Below are positions 17,609 to 25,543 of a stretch of 64,000 nucleotides of DNA, in pieces (position 1 is the stretch's first letter; the number at the start of each line of letters is the position of its first letter). The notes under the pieces were generated by a model, which did not search any database, was not told the DNA's origin, and worked only from the letters and a program-made list of their open reading frames with translations. Position numbers and translations under genes: made by a program. Location: NCBI RefSeq assembly GCF_018636735.1, contig NZ_CP045200.1:558001-622000 (forward strand). The letters run 5' to 3'. This DNA is from Erythrobacter sp. 3-20A1M. GTDB lineage: Bacteria > Pseudomonadota > Alphaproteobacteria > Sphingomonadales > Sphingomonadaceae.

Positions 17609-18711
17609 AGCCGCGTCGGCTCGGCACCCGCCAGGCGGTGGGTGCAACCCAGCGCGCGCGGATCGTCGCCCTCCGTCAGAGCATTGAGCGTGCGCCAGCC
17701 TTCCGCCCGCAACCGCCGCGCGACGGCGGGATCGTGGTCGGTCGGCAGGAACAGCATGTCGCGCGCCGGAGCCGGCGGAAGCGCGGGCAGCAAGCGGTCG
17801 AGATAGCAGGTGAAGCCGGTCGCCGCCTCTCCCGAACGCTGCACGCGATAGGTCCCGCCGCGCGCAAGTGCGCCGCTCGCTCCGGCGCCATAGGCGGTGA
17901 AGCCGAACCAGCTGTAATATTTGAACCCGTGCCGCTCGGTCGGGTCGAGCGTGACGCGCGCGCGCCCTTCCAGGCTCTTGGCCAGTTTCTCGATCCCCGA
18001 GATGCGGCTGGCGAGCGCGCCGCCCGCATCGATCGCGCGCAGCCGCTCCAGCGCGGTATCGACCGGGCCGGTCGCGTGGATCAGCGGCAGGTAGGTTTCC
18101 CCGCCCGCCGCGACGAGCCCGCCCGCATCCTTGCTGTCGAGCTCCACCTTGACTGGCTCGATCCGTTCGGGAGCGAGCGGCATCGGCCCGGCGGCCAGCG
18201 TATCGACGAGATCGGGCAGCGTCAGGTCGATGGTCAGGCCCTGCGCTCCCATCGCCTCCAGCGTTTCGACCGCCAGCGACAGGATTTCGGAAATCGCCTC
18301 CAGCGTGTCCGCCCCGACCAGTTCGGCCCCCAGCTGCAAACGCTGGCGTGCGGGGTCGAGCTGATCTGCGCTGAGCGCGGCGACCTCGCCCGCATAGCAC
18401 AGGCGCAGGGGGCGCGGCGCTTGCGACAGGCCGGTATCGGCGATGCGCCCGATCTGCGGGGTGATGTCGCTGCGCACCGCCAGCGTGCGCAAGCTGGCCG
18501 GATCGACGAAGCGGCACAGCGTGCGCGCACTCTCGTGCCCCATCCGGCCCGCCAGCGAACGCTCGAACTCGATCAGCGGCGGACGCACCCGGTCGTAACC
18601 GTGCGCGTCCATCGCATCGAGCGCCTCGCGCTTCGCGCGCGTGATCGCCGCCGCCTCGCGCGGGAGGCGATCTTCGAGGCCGATCGGCAGCAGGTCTTCG
18701 GGTTCGGTCAT
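17605..18711 (-). CDS. hisZ: ATP phosphoribosyltransferase regulatory subunit HisZ
   Basis: HisZ is a histidyl-tRNA-synthetase paralogue that forms a complex with short HisG and allows histidine feedback of the first histidine step. The 368-residue product shows class II synthetase features without the tRNA-binding C-terminus: GYDRVRPPLIEFERSL, TLAVRSDITPQIGRIA (motif 2 region), RLQLGAELVGADTLEA and ALARGGTYR (motif 3 region). It implies a short-form HisG elsewhere in the genome. A palindromic repeat separates it from serA upstream. Confidence 0.9.
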   Translation of the reverse strand: MTEPEDLLPIGLEDRLPREAAAITRAKREALDAMDAHGYDRVRPPLIEFERSLAGRMGHESARTLCRFVDPASLRTLAVRSDITPQIGRIADTGLSQAPRPLRLCYAGEVAALSADQLDPARQRLQLGAELVGADTLEAISEILSLAVETLEAMGAQGLTIDLTLPDLVDTLAAGPMPLAPERIEPVKVELDSKDAGGLVAAGGETYLPLIHATGPVDTALERLRAIDAGGALASRISGIEKLAKSLEGRARVTLDPTERHGFKYYSWFGFTAYGAGASGALARGGTYRVQRSGEAATGFTCYLDRLLPALPPAPARDMLFLPTDHDPAVARRLRAEGWRTLNALTEGDDPRALGCTHRLAGAEPTRL

Positions 18712-18732
18712 GACACTCCCACCGTCCCCCGA

Positions 18733-18824
18733 CCGCTCGCCCTGAGCCTGTCGAAGGGCTGTCCTTTCTCTTTGGACCGCCGCTATAGGGAAAAGCGGTC
18801 CTTCGACAAGCTCAGGACGAGCGG
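18733..18824. repeat. Palindromic dispersed repeat (sphingomonad type), copy A
   Basis: The outer arms CCGCTCGCCCTGAGCCTGTC and GACAAGCTCAGGACGAGCGG are near-perfect inverted repeats. An inner stem GGACCGC/GCGGTCC (18774-18801) makes a long hairpin. The CTTCGACAAGCTCAGG core recurs at 20439-20531 and is a well-known dispersed repeat in Sphingomonadales. Transcribed in the serA-hisZ message, it could stabilise or terminate RNA. Confidence 0.8.
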
Positions 18825-18831
18825 GGTCCGA

Positions 18832-20415
18832 TCAGAACGCCACCGCCTTCACCGTACGCACACCGGGCACCTGGCAAGCCTGGTCGATGACCTCCTGCGG
18901 GATCGGCTGATCGACGCTCAGCAACAGCACCGCCTCCCCGCCGGTCTGCCGCCGCCCGAGGTTGAAGGTGCCGATATTGATGCCGCTATCGCCCAGCAGC
19001 GTACCGATCCGACCGATGAAGCCCGGCGTATCGTCGTTCACGATATAGAGCATGTTGCCCGCCAGCTCCGCCTCGATCCCGATGCCGAAGATCTCCACGA
19101 GGCGCGGCGCGCTGGACCCGAACAGCGTGCCGGCAACCGACCGATCGCCGCTGTCGGTCGCCACGGTGACGCGCACCAGCGTGTTGTAGGCGCCCTCGCG
19201 CGTGTTGCGGATCTCGCGCACCTCGATCCCGCGCTCCTTCGCCAGATACGGCGCGTTGACCATGTTCACGCTCTGCGAATAGCGCGCCATCAGCCCGGCA
19301 AGCACGGCGGCGGTGATCGGCTTGGGATTGAGCTCGGCCGCGTCCCCTTCCAGCTCGACGCTGATCTTGGGCAGATTGCCATGCGCGAGCTGCCCCACCA
19401 GTGAGCCGAGATTTTCTGCCAGCGCCATGTAGGGGCGCAGCTTGGGCGCTTCCTCGGCCGAAAGGCTCGGCATGTTGAGCGCGTTGGTGACGCCGCCATT
19501 GACCAGGTAATCGGCCATCTGCTCCGCCACCTGCAGCGCGACATTGACCTGCGCCTCGGTGGTGGAAGCGCCCAGATGCGGGGTGCAGATGAAGTTGGGA
19601 GCGCCGAACAGCACGTTGTCCTTGGCCGGTTCCTGCGCGAACACGTCGAGCGCCGCGCCCGCGACATGGCCGCTTTCGAGCATGTCCTTCAGCGCCGCTT
19701 CGTCGATCAGCCCGCCGCGCGCGCAGTTGACGATCCGCACGCCTTCCTTGGTCTTGGCCAGGTTTTCCCGGCTGAGGATGTTGCGCGTCTCGTCGGTCAG
19801 CGGGGTGTGCAGCGTAATGAAATCTGCGCGCGCAAGCAGCTCGTCCAGCGTGACCTTCTCGATGCCGAGTTCCACGGCGCGATCGGGCGTCAGGAACGGA
19901 TCGAACGCGATCACCTTCATCCGCAGGCCCTGCGCCCGCGCCGCGACGATCGAGCCGATATTGCCCGCCCCGATCAGGCCCAGCGTCTTGCCGGTGACCT
20001 CGACCCCCATGAACGCGCTCTTGGGCCACTCGCCCGCCTGCGTACGGGTATTCGCCTCCGGAATCTGTCGAGCGAGCGCCATGATCATCGCGATCGCATG
20101 CTCGGCGGTGGTGATAGAATTGCCGAACGGGGTGTTCATCACCACCACGCCCTTGCCCGACGCATGGGGGATATCGACGTTGTCGACCCCGATACCGGCG
20201 CGGCCGATGACCTTCAGATTGTCGGCGGCGTCGAGGATATCGGCCGTCACCTTGGTGGAGGAGCGGATGGCGAGGCCGTCATATTCGCCGATGCGGGCCT
20301 TGAGCTCTTCCGGCGTCTCGCCGGTAATGACGTCGACCTCGCAGCCGCGCTCTTCGAAGATACGCGCGGCGTTGGGGTCCATCTTGTCGGAAATGAGGAC
20401 TTTGGGCTTGGTCAT
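18832..20415 (-). CDS. serA: D-3-phosphoglycerate dehydrogenase
   Basis: SerA oxidises 3-phosphoglycerate, the entry to serine synthesis. The 527-residue long form has the substrate domain (KVLISDKMDPNAARIF, GRAGIGVDNVDI), an NAD Rossmann motif (GLIGAGNIGSIVAARAQGL, about 147-165) and the catalytic loop (VNCARGGLIDEAAL with the active-site Arg; HLGASTTEAQ with the active-site His). An intervening ASB domain and a C-terminal ACT-like domain (DDTPGFIGRIGTLLGDSGINI) follow. It lies downstream of serC, with a palindromic repeat in the 123-base gap. Confidence 0.97.
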   Translation of the reverse strand: MTKPKVLISDKMDPNAARIFEERGCEVDVITGETPEELKARIGEYDGLAIRSSTKVTADILDAADNLKVIGRAGIGVDNVDIPHASGKGVVVMNTPFGNSITTAEHAIAMIMALARQIPEANTRTQAGEWPKSAFMGVEVTGKTLGLIGAGNIGSIVAARAQGLRMKVIAFDPFLTPDRAVELGIEKVTLDELLARADFITLHTPLTDETRNILSRENLAKTKEGVRIVNCARGGLIDEAALKDMLESGHVAGAALDVFAQEPAKDNVLFGAPNFICTPHLGASTTEAQVNVALQVAEQMADYLVNGGVTNALNMPSLSAEEAPKLRPYMALAENLGSLVGQLAHGNLPKISVELEGDAAELNPKPITAAVLAGLMARYSQSVNMVNAPYLAKERGIEVREIRNTREGAYNTLVRVTVATDSGDRSVAGTLFGSSAPRLVEIFGIGIEAELAGNMLYIVNDDTPGFIGRIGTLLGDSGINIGTFNLGRRQTGGEAVLLLSVDQPIPQEVIDQACQVPGVRTVKAVAF

Positions 20416-20438
20416 GATGTAACCTCGATAGAATAAGA

Positions 20439-20531
20439 CCGCTCATCCCGAGCATGTCGAAGGATCGTCTTTCACCTTCGACGGGTCTTCAGAAGGAAAG
20501 TACGGCCCTTCGACAAGCTCAGGGCGAGCGG
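20439..20531. repeat. Palindromic dispersed repeat (sphingomonad type), copy B
   Basis: Arms beginning CCGCTCATCCCGAGCATGTC and ending GACAAGCTCAGGGCGAGCGG are inverted repeats of each other with a few mismatches. The right arm is nearly identical to that of copy A at 18733-18824, while the interior differs. It lies between serC and serA in the presumed serC-serA transcript. Confidence 0.8.
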
Positions 20532-20538
20532 GAGACGG

Positions 20539-21663
20539 CTAGCTGAGCTCTGCCCAGGCCCAGTCGAGCCAGGGGCCGAGCGCCTCGATGTCGGCGGCGT
20601 CGACGGTCGCGCCGCACCAGATGCGCAGACCCGGCGGCGCGTCGCGATAGCCGGCGATGTCGTAGGCGGCTTCGTGCTGCTCCAGCAGGGCGGCGAATTT
20701 CTTGATGAAATCCGTGTCCGCACCCTCGACCGTCAGGCACACGCTGGTGTTCGACCGGCTGGCGGGATCGGCGGCGAGGTGGCCGAGCCAGTCGCGATCC
20801 TGCACCAACTTGTCCAGCGCCGCGGCGTTGGCGTCGGCGCGGGCCTTCATCGCGGACAAGCCGCCCAGCGATTTCCCCCATTCCAGCGCGAAGATCGCAT
20901 CCTCCACAGCGAGCATGGACGGAGTGTTGATCGTCTCGCCGCGGAAGATACCGTCGATCAGCTTGCCGCCCTTGGTCAGGCGGAACACCTTGGGTAGCGG
21001 CCATGCGGGGGTGTAGCTTTCCAGCCGCTCGACCGCGCGCGGGCCCAGGATCAGGACGCCGTGCGCACCCTCCCCGCCCAGCACCTTCTGCCAGGAGAAG
21101 GTGAGGACATCGGTCTTGTCCCAGGCGATGTCCTGCGCGAACACGGCGCTGGTCGCATCGGCGATGGAGAGCCCCTCGCGGTCGCTCGCGATCCAGTCGC
21201 CATCGGGCACGCGCACGCCGCTGGTGGTGCCGTTCCAGGTGAAGACGACATCGTGCGACCAGTCGACCTGCGCCAAATCGGGCAATTGCCCGTAATCGGC
21301 GCGGATCACGGTGGGGTCGATCTTCAACTGCTTGAGCGCGTCGGTGACCCAGCCTTCGCCGAAGCTTTCCCACGCGATCGTGGTGACGGGGCGCTGGCCC
21401 AGCATGGTCCACATCGCCATCTCGACCGCGCCGGTATCGGAGCCCGGCACGATGCCGATCAGGTGCGTCTCCGGCACCTCCAGCACGTCGCGGATCAGGT
21501 CGATGCAATGGGCGAGGCGCGCCTTGCCCAGCTTGGACCGGTGCGAGCGGCCGAGCGATTCGGTGGCGAGTTTTTCGGGGGACCATCCGGGCGGCTTGGC
21601 GCACGGGCCGGACGAGAAGAACGGACGCGCAGGCTTGCGCGCCGGGGGGGAGGTATCAGTCAT
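20539..21663 (-). CDS. serC: Phosphoserine aminotransferase
   Basis: SerC converts 3-phosphohydroxypyruvate to phosphoserine using glutamate and PLP. The 374-residue product belongs to the alphaproteobacterial/archaeal-type branch: FFSSGPCAKPPGW near the N-terminus, GSDTGAVEMAMWTMLG, the TWNGTTSGVRVP loop and the PLP lysine in TFSWQKVLGGEGAHG. The ATG at 21661-21663 is preceded by AAGGAGAG, which is itself in a small hairpin. Together with serA it forms the serine pathway unit; serB is not in the window. Confidence 0.96.
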   Translation of the reverse strand: MTDTSPPARKPARPFFSSGPCAKPPGWSPEKLATESLGRSHRSKLGKARLAHCIDLIRDVLEVPETHLIGIVPGSDTGAVEMAMWTMLGQRPVTTIAWESFGEGWVTDALKQLKIDPTVIRADYGQLPDLAQVDWSHDVVFTWNGTTSGVRVPDGDWIASDREGLSIADATSAVFAQDIAWDKTDVLTFSWQKVLGGEGAHGVLILGPRAVERLESYTPAWPLPKVFRLTKGGKLIDGIFRGETINTPSMLAVEDAIFALEWGKSLGGLSAMKARADANAAALDKLVQDRDWLGHLAADPASRSNTSVCLTVEGADTDFIKKFAALLEQHEAAYDIAGYRDAPPGLRIWCGATVDAADIEALGPWLDWAWAELS

Positions 21664-21712
21664 GTATTCTCTCCTTGCAGAGAGCGCGCGCGGCGTTGGG
21701 ACCGCGTGGCCC
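21664..21712 (-). promoter_or_regulatory. Candidate serC leader RNA with ribosome site in a hairpin
   Basis: On the minus strand CTCTCTGCAAGGAGAG (21669-21684) folds into a 6-bp stem with a GCAA loop that buries the Shine-Dalgarno sequence 5 bases before the serC ATG. Just upstream GGGCCACGCGGTCCC (21698-21712) forms a second hairpin. A serC leader motif is described in alphaproteobacteria, and this fits in place and layout, but I could not test it against the model. A -35-like TTGACT lies at 21743-21748. Confidence 0.4.
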
Positions 21713-21752
21713 GTCGGCGCAAGTGGTGGAGCGCGACCCTTGAGTCAAGCGC

Positions 21753-21780
21753 GCATGCGGTTGCATCTGAAACCGCATGC
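21753..21780. repeat. Perfect 10-bp inverted repeat between serC and the glycosyltransferase gene
   Basis: GCATGCGGTT (21753-21762) and AACCGCATGC (21771-21780) are exact complements around an 8-base spacer. The position, upstream of both divergent genes, fits an operator or a hairpin in the rightward leader. No known binding protein is suggested by the sequence. Confidence 0.55.
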
Positions 21781-21822
21781 GGCCACGGTGTCTCGCGCTT
21801 CCCAAGCCAGCAGGGCGGCGAT

Positions 21823-22986
21823 ATGGCGCGAGGTCACATGCATACCACCGATCTTCGCGTCGCGCTGTTCAGCGGGAACTACAATTACACCCGGGACGGG
21901 GCGAACCAGGCGCTCAATCGCCTGGTCGGCTACCTGCTGCGGCAGGGCGCATCGGTGCGCGTGTATTCGCCCAAGGTGGAAAACCCGGCGTTCGAGGCGA
22001 CGGGCGAACTGGTGAATGTGCCCAACGTGCCCCTGCCGGGGCGTGGCGAATATCGCATGCCGCTGGGGCTCAGCCGCGCGGTCCGGCGCGATCTTGCCCG
22101 GTTCGCGCCCAACGTAGTCCATCTGTCGAGCCCCGATCCCAGTGGCCATGCGGCGCTCGCCTGGGCACGGGCCAGCGGCATTCCCGCGATCGCCAGCGTC
22201 CATACGCGCTTCGACACCTATCCGCGTTATTACAAGCTGGGCATGATGGAGCCGCCGCTGCGCGCCATCCTGCGCCGGTTCTACGGCCGTTGCGACGCGG
22301 TGCTCGCGCCGACCGAGGTGATCCGGCAGGACTATCTAGCGCAGGGCATGAACGACGATATCCGCATCTGGGCGCGCGGGGTCGATCGCGAGATTTTCGA
22401 TCGCGAACGCCGCGACCTGGCCTGGCGCCGGTCGCTCGGCATCGCGGACGACGAGGTGGCGATCGGGTTCCTGGGACGGCTCGTGCTGGAAAAGGGGCTC
22501 GACCGGTTCGCGGACGTCACCACGGAACTGACCCGGCGCGGGGTTCCGTTCCGCGTGCTGGTGGTTGGCGAGGGTCCAGCCGGGGAGTGGTTCAGCGAAC
22601 GTGTCCCCAAGGCGCGGTTCGCAGGGTTTCAGACCGGAGCGGACCTGGGCCGCGCGGTCGCCAGCATGGACGTACTGTTCAATGCCTCCATCACCGAGGC
22701 GTTCAGCAACGTCACGCTGGAGGCGATGGCCTGCAGCCTGCCGGTGGTCGCGGTGGATACTACGGGCAGCAACCACCTGGTCCTGGATGGCGAGACGGGG
22801 CGGATGATCCCGCCCGACGACACCGGCGGGTTCGCTGACGCACTGGAAGCCTATATCCGCCAGCCGGAGCTGCGCGCAGCCCACGGGGCCGCGGGCGAAA
22901 GGCACAGCCACAAATGGGCCTGGGACCCCGTGAACGAAGCCGTCGTCGAAACCTATCGCGACATGATCGAGGCCCGGCTGATCTGA
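21823..22986 (+). CDS. GT4-family glycosyltransferase
   Basis: The 387-residue product is a GT-B fold glycosyltransferase of family 4, close to GDP-mannose-dependent alpha-mannosyltransferases that act on lipids. Features seen: FSGNYNYTRDGANQALNRLV at the N-terminus, PDPSGHAALAWARASGIP with SVHTRFDTYPRYYK, GFLGRLVLEKGLDRFAD (start of the C-terminal domain), and the nucleotide-sugar motif ASITEAFSNVTLEAMACSLPVV with the E-x7-E spacing. ATG 21823 has AGGGCGG upstream; ATG 21838 is an alternative. No membrane segment is obvious. Probable role: envelope glycolipid or polysaccharide synthesis. Confidence 0.85.
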   Translation: MARGHMHTTDLRVALFSGNYNYTRDGANQALNRLVGYLLRQGASVRVYSPKVENPAFEATGELVNVPNVPLPGRGEYRMPLGLSRAVRRDLARFAPNVVHLSSPDPSGHAALAWARASGIPAIASVHTRFDTYPRYYKLGMMEPPLRAILRRFYGRCDAVLAPTEVIRQDYLAQGMNDDIRIWARGVDREIFDRERRDLAWRRSLGIADDEVAIGFLGRLVLEKGLDRFADVTTELTRRGVPFRVLVVGEGPAGEWFSERVPKARFAGFQTGADLGRAVASMDVLFNASITEAFSNVTLEAMACSLPVVAVDTTGSNHLVLDGETGRMIPPDDTGGFADALEAYIRQPELRAAHGAAGERHSHKWAWDPVNEAVVETYRDMIEARLI

Positions 22987-23026
22987 TCGCCGCCGGGCCT
23001 CGCCATGAACATAGCAGGTGAGACCG

Positions 23027-23347
23027 TTAGCGGTCCTGCCAGTCGAATGTCAGTGGGGCCTCGCGAAAGGCGAAACGGTCGAGATGTTCCGCCACGACCC
23101 GCTTGAGCATTTCCAGCTGGCCTTCCTCGCTGGCGGTTATCGTGCATTCGAGCGTGTCCGGTTTCGCGGCGAGCGAGAGCACTCCCTCGCCCGCCCACGA
23201 ACCGCCGCGCCCGTCCGAGGGGAAGGTTACGCGGCCCGCCTGGCTGTCGTATTCGACAGCCAGGTTGTGCGACCAGTGCTTGCAGAGTTGCTGCAGGTAA
23301 CGCGACCCGGCAGCGGTCGGAACATGCGCTGTGGCGGTGACAGTCAT
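23027..23347 (-). CDS. DUF2218 domain protein
   Basis: The 106-residue protein shows the DUF2218 pattern: ATAHVPTAAGSRYLQQLCKHWSHN at the start, then GRVTFPS and a C-terminal helical stretch LEMLKRVVAEHLDRFAFRE. In other bacteria DUF2218 is found beside or fused with siderophore-interacting proteins or PadR regulators, but its activity is not known. The ATG overlaps the padR stop by 4 bases (ATGA), so it is translationally coupled to that regulator. Confidence 0.85.
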   Translation of the reverse strand: MTVTATAHVPTAAGSRYLQQLCKHWSHNLAVEYDSQAGRVTFPSDGRGGSWAGEGVLSLAAKPDTLECTITASEEGQLEMLKRVVAEHLDRFAFREAPLTFDWQDR

Positions 23348-24033
23348 AGCCGCTCGATCGCGCGTGCGGCGTCGTCGATCAAGTCGACCAGCCGATCCAG
23401 CCTCTCGCCTTCCAGCTCGCCCTGATGGCGATGGAGGCGAACCGCGTTGCGCAGGTTTTCCATGGCGCGATGGACGCGCAGATTGGGCGATCCGTGCTGT
23501 TCGTCGCCCACGGCGGACAGACGCTCGAACAGGGTCCGAACCTCCTCTTCGCGCTCTTCCAGCTCGGCATGGCCCTGCGCGGTGGCGGCGAACGCCTTGC
23601 GCGGGCTATCGTCGTCGCGCTCCTCGATCAGGCCTTCGTCGGCGAGCAATTGCAACGTCGGATAGACCGCGCCGGGGCTGGGCGCATAGGTCCCCCCGGT
23701 CAGATCCTCGACCGCCTTGATCAGCTCGTAGCCGTGGCGCGGTTCGTCGGCGAGCATGCGCAGCAGCGCCAGCCGGAGCTCGCCCTGCCCGAACATGCGC
23801 CGCCGGCGGCCGGAACGGTGACCGCCTCGCCCGCGATCGCCACCGAAGGGCCCGCCGGGTCCGAAGGGACCACCTGGCCCGAAGGGGCCGCTGGGGCCGA
23901 ACGGACCGCTCGGGCCGAAGGGACCGTCGGCACCGAAAAGACCGTCCGCGCCACCGCTCCAGTTCCAGCCGGAGCCCTTGCGACCGCGGCCTCGTCGCCC
24001 ATCCTCGCTGCGCTCATCATTGCATCTGGTCAT
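23344..24033 (-). CDS. PadR family transcriptional regulator with Gly/Pro/Phe-rich N-terminus
   Basis: Residues about 85-165 form the PadR winged helix: GELRLALLRMLADEPRHGYELIKAVEDLTGG, PSPGAVYPTLQLLADEGLIEE and DDSPRKAFAATAQGH. A C-terminal charged coiled coil follows (ELEEREEEVRTLFERL). The first 80 residues are low complexity with repeated GPFGPSGPFG units and an RGRGGHRSGRRRR basic patch, a tail seen in several alphaproteobacterial PadR proteins. ATG 24031-24033 has AAAGGA 8 bases upstream. It leads the padR-DUF2218 pair and is probably autoregulated from the AT-rich gap upstream. Confidence 0.9.
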   Translation of the reverse strand: MTRCNDERSEDGRRGRGRKGSGWNWSGGADGLFGADGPFGPSGPFGPSGPFGPGGPFGPGGPFGGDRGRGGHRSGRRRRMFGQGELRLALLRMLADEPRHGYELIKAVEDLTGGTYAPSPGAVYPTLQLLADEGLIEERDDDSPRKAFAATAQGHAELEEREEEVRTLFERLSAVGDEQHGSPNLRVHRAMENLRNAVRLHRHQGELEGERLDRLVDLIDDAARAIERL

Positions 24034-24064
24034 GGTATATTCCTTTTCACTATTAGAGATGCAC

Positions 24065-24093
24065 TAAGATATATCGTGATGTGTCGAAGACAA
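24065..24093 (-). promoter_or_regulatory. Possible padR promoter/operator
   Basis: The only AT-rich stretch of the padR-rarA gap contains GATATATC (24068-24075, self-complementary) and, on the minus strand, TTGTCT (24088-24093) 17 bases from ATCTTA. PadR proteins bind AT-rich dyads, so autoregulation here is plausible, but both boxes are weak. Confidence 0.25.
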
Positions 24094-24226
24094 GTCCAAT
24101 TTGGCGGCCTGCCGCAAAATGTTTGCGCGCCTCCGTCGAACCCGAGGCGAACCGACGTCCCTGTCCGTCCGGTGCGGTTCGCGAGTGGGTGGGAAAGTGC
24201 CGGCATGCGACCTAGATAGGCTTGCG

Positions 24227-25543
24227 ATGGCCGATCTCTTCAACGACGATCCACCGCAAAGCGCCGCACCCGCCGAGCCGCGCGAGGGCGCGCCGCTGGC
24301 CGACAAGCTGCGGCCGCGCGCGCTGGACGAGGTCGTGGGGCAAGCCCACCTGACCGGGCCGGAGGGCGCGATCGGGCGGATGGTCGCCGCCGGTCGCCTT
24401 TCCAGCATGGTGCTGTGGGGACCTCCCGGCACCGGCAAGACCAGCATCGCACGTCTGCTCGCCGACAGCGTGGGCATGCGCTACGAGGCGATCAGCGCGG
24501 TGTTCTCGGGCGTCGCCGATCTCAAGAAGGCGTTCGCCGCGGCGGACAAGGCGGCTGAGGCGGGACAGCGCACCTTGCTGTTCGTGGACGAGATTCACCG
24601 CTTCAACCGCGCGCAGCAGGACGGTTTCCTCCCCTTCGTGGAACGCGGCACGGTAACTCTGGTCGGCGCGACGACCGAAAACCCCAGCTTCGAGCTGAAC
24701 GCCGCGCTGTTGAGCCGCGCGCAGGTGCTGATCCTCCACCGGCTGGATGCCGAGGCGCTGGGAGAACTGCTGGACAAGGCCGAGGCGCTCGAAGGCCCCC
24801 TCCCCCTGACCGGAGAGGCACGAGCCGCGCTGATCGCGAGCGCGGACGGCGACGGGCGCTTCCTGCTCAACCAGGCGGAAACGCTCTACGCCGCGAAGAT
24901 CGAGCAACCGCTCGGCCCGGGAGAACTCGGCCAGTTCCTTCAGCACCGCGTGGCGGTGTACGACAAGGACCGCGAGGGGCACTACAATCTCATCAGCGCG
25001 CTGCACAAGGCGGTGCGCGGGTCCGATCCGCAGGCCTCGCTTTATTATCTCGCGCGCATGCTGGTCGCTGGGGAGGAGCCGCTGTTCCTCGCCCGGCGGC
25101 TGATCCGCATGGCGGTGGAGGATATCGGCCTCGCCGACCCGCAGGCGCTGCCGCAATGCGTCGCGGCGAAGGACGCCTACGAATTCCTCGGCAGCCCGGA
25201 GGGCGAGCTGGCGCTGGTGCAGGCCTGCCTCTACCTTGCCACCGCACCCAAATCGAACGCCGGCTACAAGGCGCAGAAGGCCGCGTTCCGCAGCGCGAAG
25301 GAGACGGGCAGCCTGATGCCGCCGATGAACATCGTCAACGCGCCGACCAAGCTTATGAAGGATGTCGGCTACGGCAAGGGCTACACCTACGACCACGATG
25401 CGAACGAGGGGTTCTCCGGCGACGACTACTGGCCCGCCGAAATGGAGCCGCAGACCTATTATCGCCCGGTCGGGCGCGGTTTCGAGCGCGAAATCGCCAA
25501 GCGCCTCGAATACTGGGACCGGCTGCGGCGGGAACGCGCATGA
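24227..25543 (+). CDS. rarA: Replication-associated recombination protein A (RarA/MgsA)
   Basis: RarA is an AAA+ ATPase acting at stalled forks and single-strand DNA ends. The 438-residue product has [19 protein letters not shown], Walker A GPPGTGKT (65-72), Walker [17 protein letters not shown], sensor 1 [19 protein letters not shown] and the C-terminal tetramerisation region ending in [23 protein letters not shown] 24227 gives the family start; about 40 upstream codons are open but unlike the family. The stop overlaps the next gene (ATGA). A GAAC-N7-GAAC sequence lies at 24138-24152, about 75 bases upstream. Confidence 0.95.
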   Translation: MADLFNDDPPQSAAPAEPREGAPLADKLRPRALDEVVGQAHLTGPEGAIGRMVAAGRLSSMVLWGPPGTGKTSIARLLADSVGMRYEAISAVFSGVADLKKAFAAADKAAEAGQRTLLFVDEIHRFNRAQQDGFLPFVERGTVTLVGATTENPSFELNAALLSRAQVLILHRLDAEALGELLDKAEALEGPLPLTGEARAALIASADGDGRFLLNQAETLYAAKIEQPLGPGELGQFLQHRVAVYDKDREGHYNLISALHKAVRGSDPQASLYYLARMLVAGEEPLFLARRLIRMAVEDIGLADPQALPQCVAAKDAYEFLGSPEGELALVQACLYLATAPKSNAGYKAQKAAFRSAKETGSLMPPMNIVNAPTKLMKDVGYGKGYTYDHDANEGFSGDDYWPAEMEPQTYYRPVGRGFEREIAKRLEYWDRLRRERA

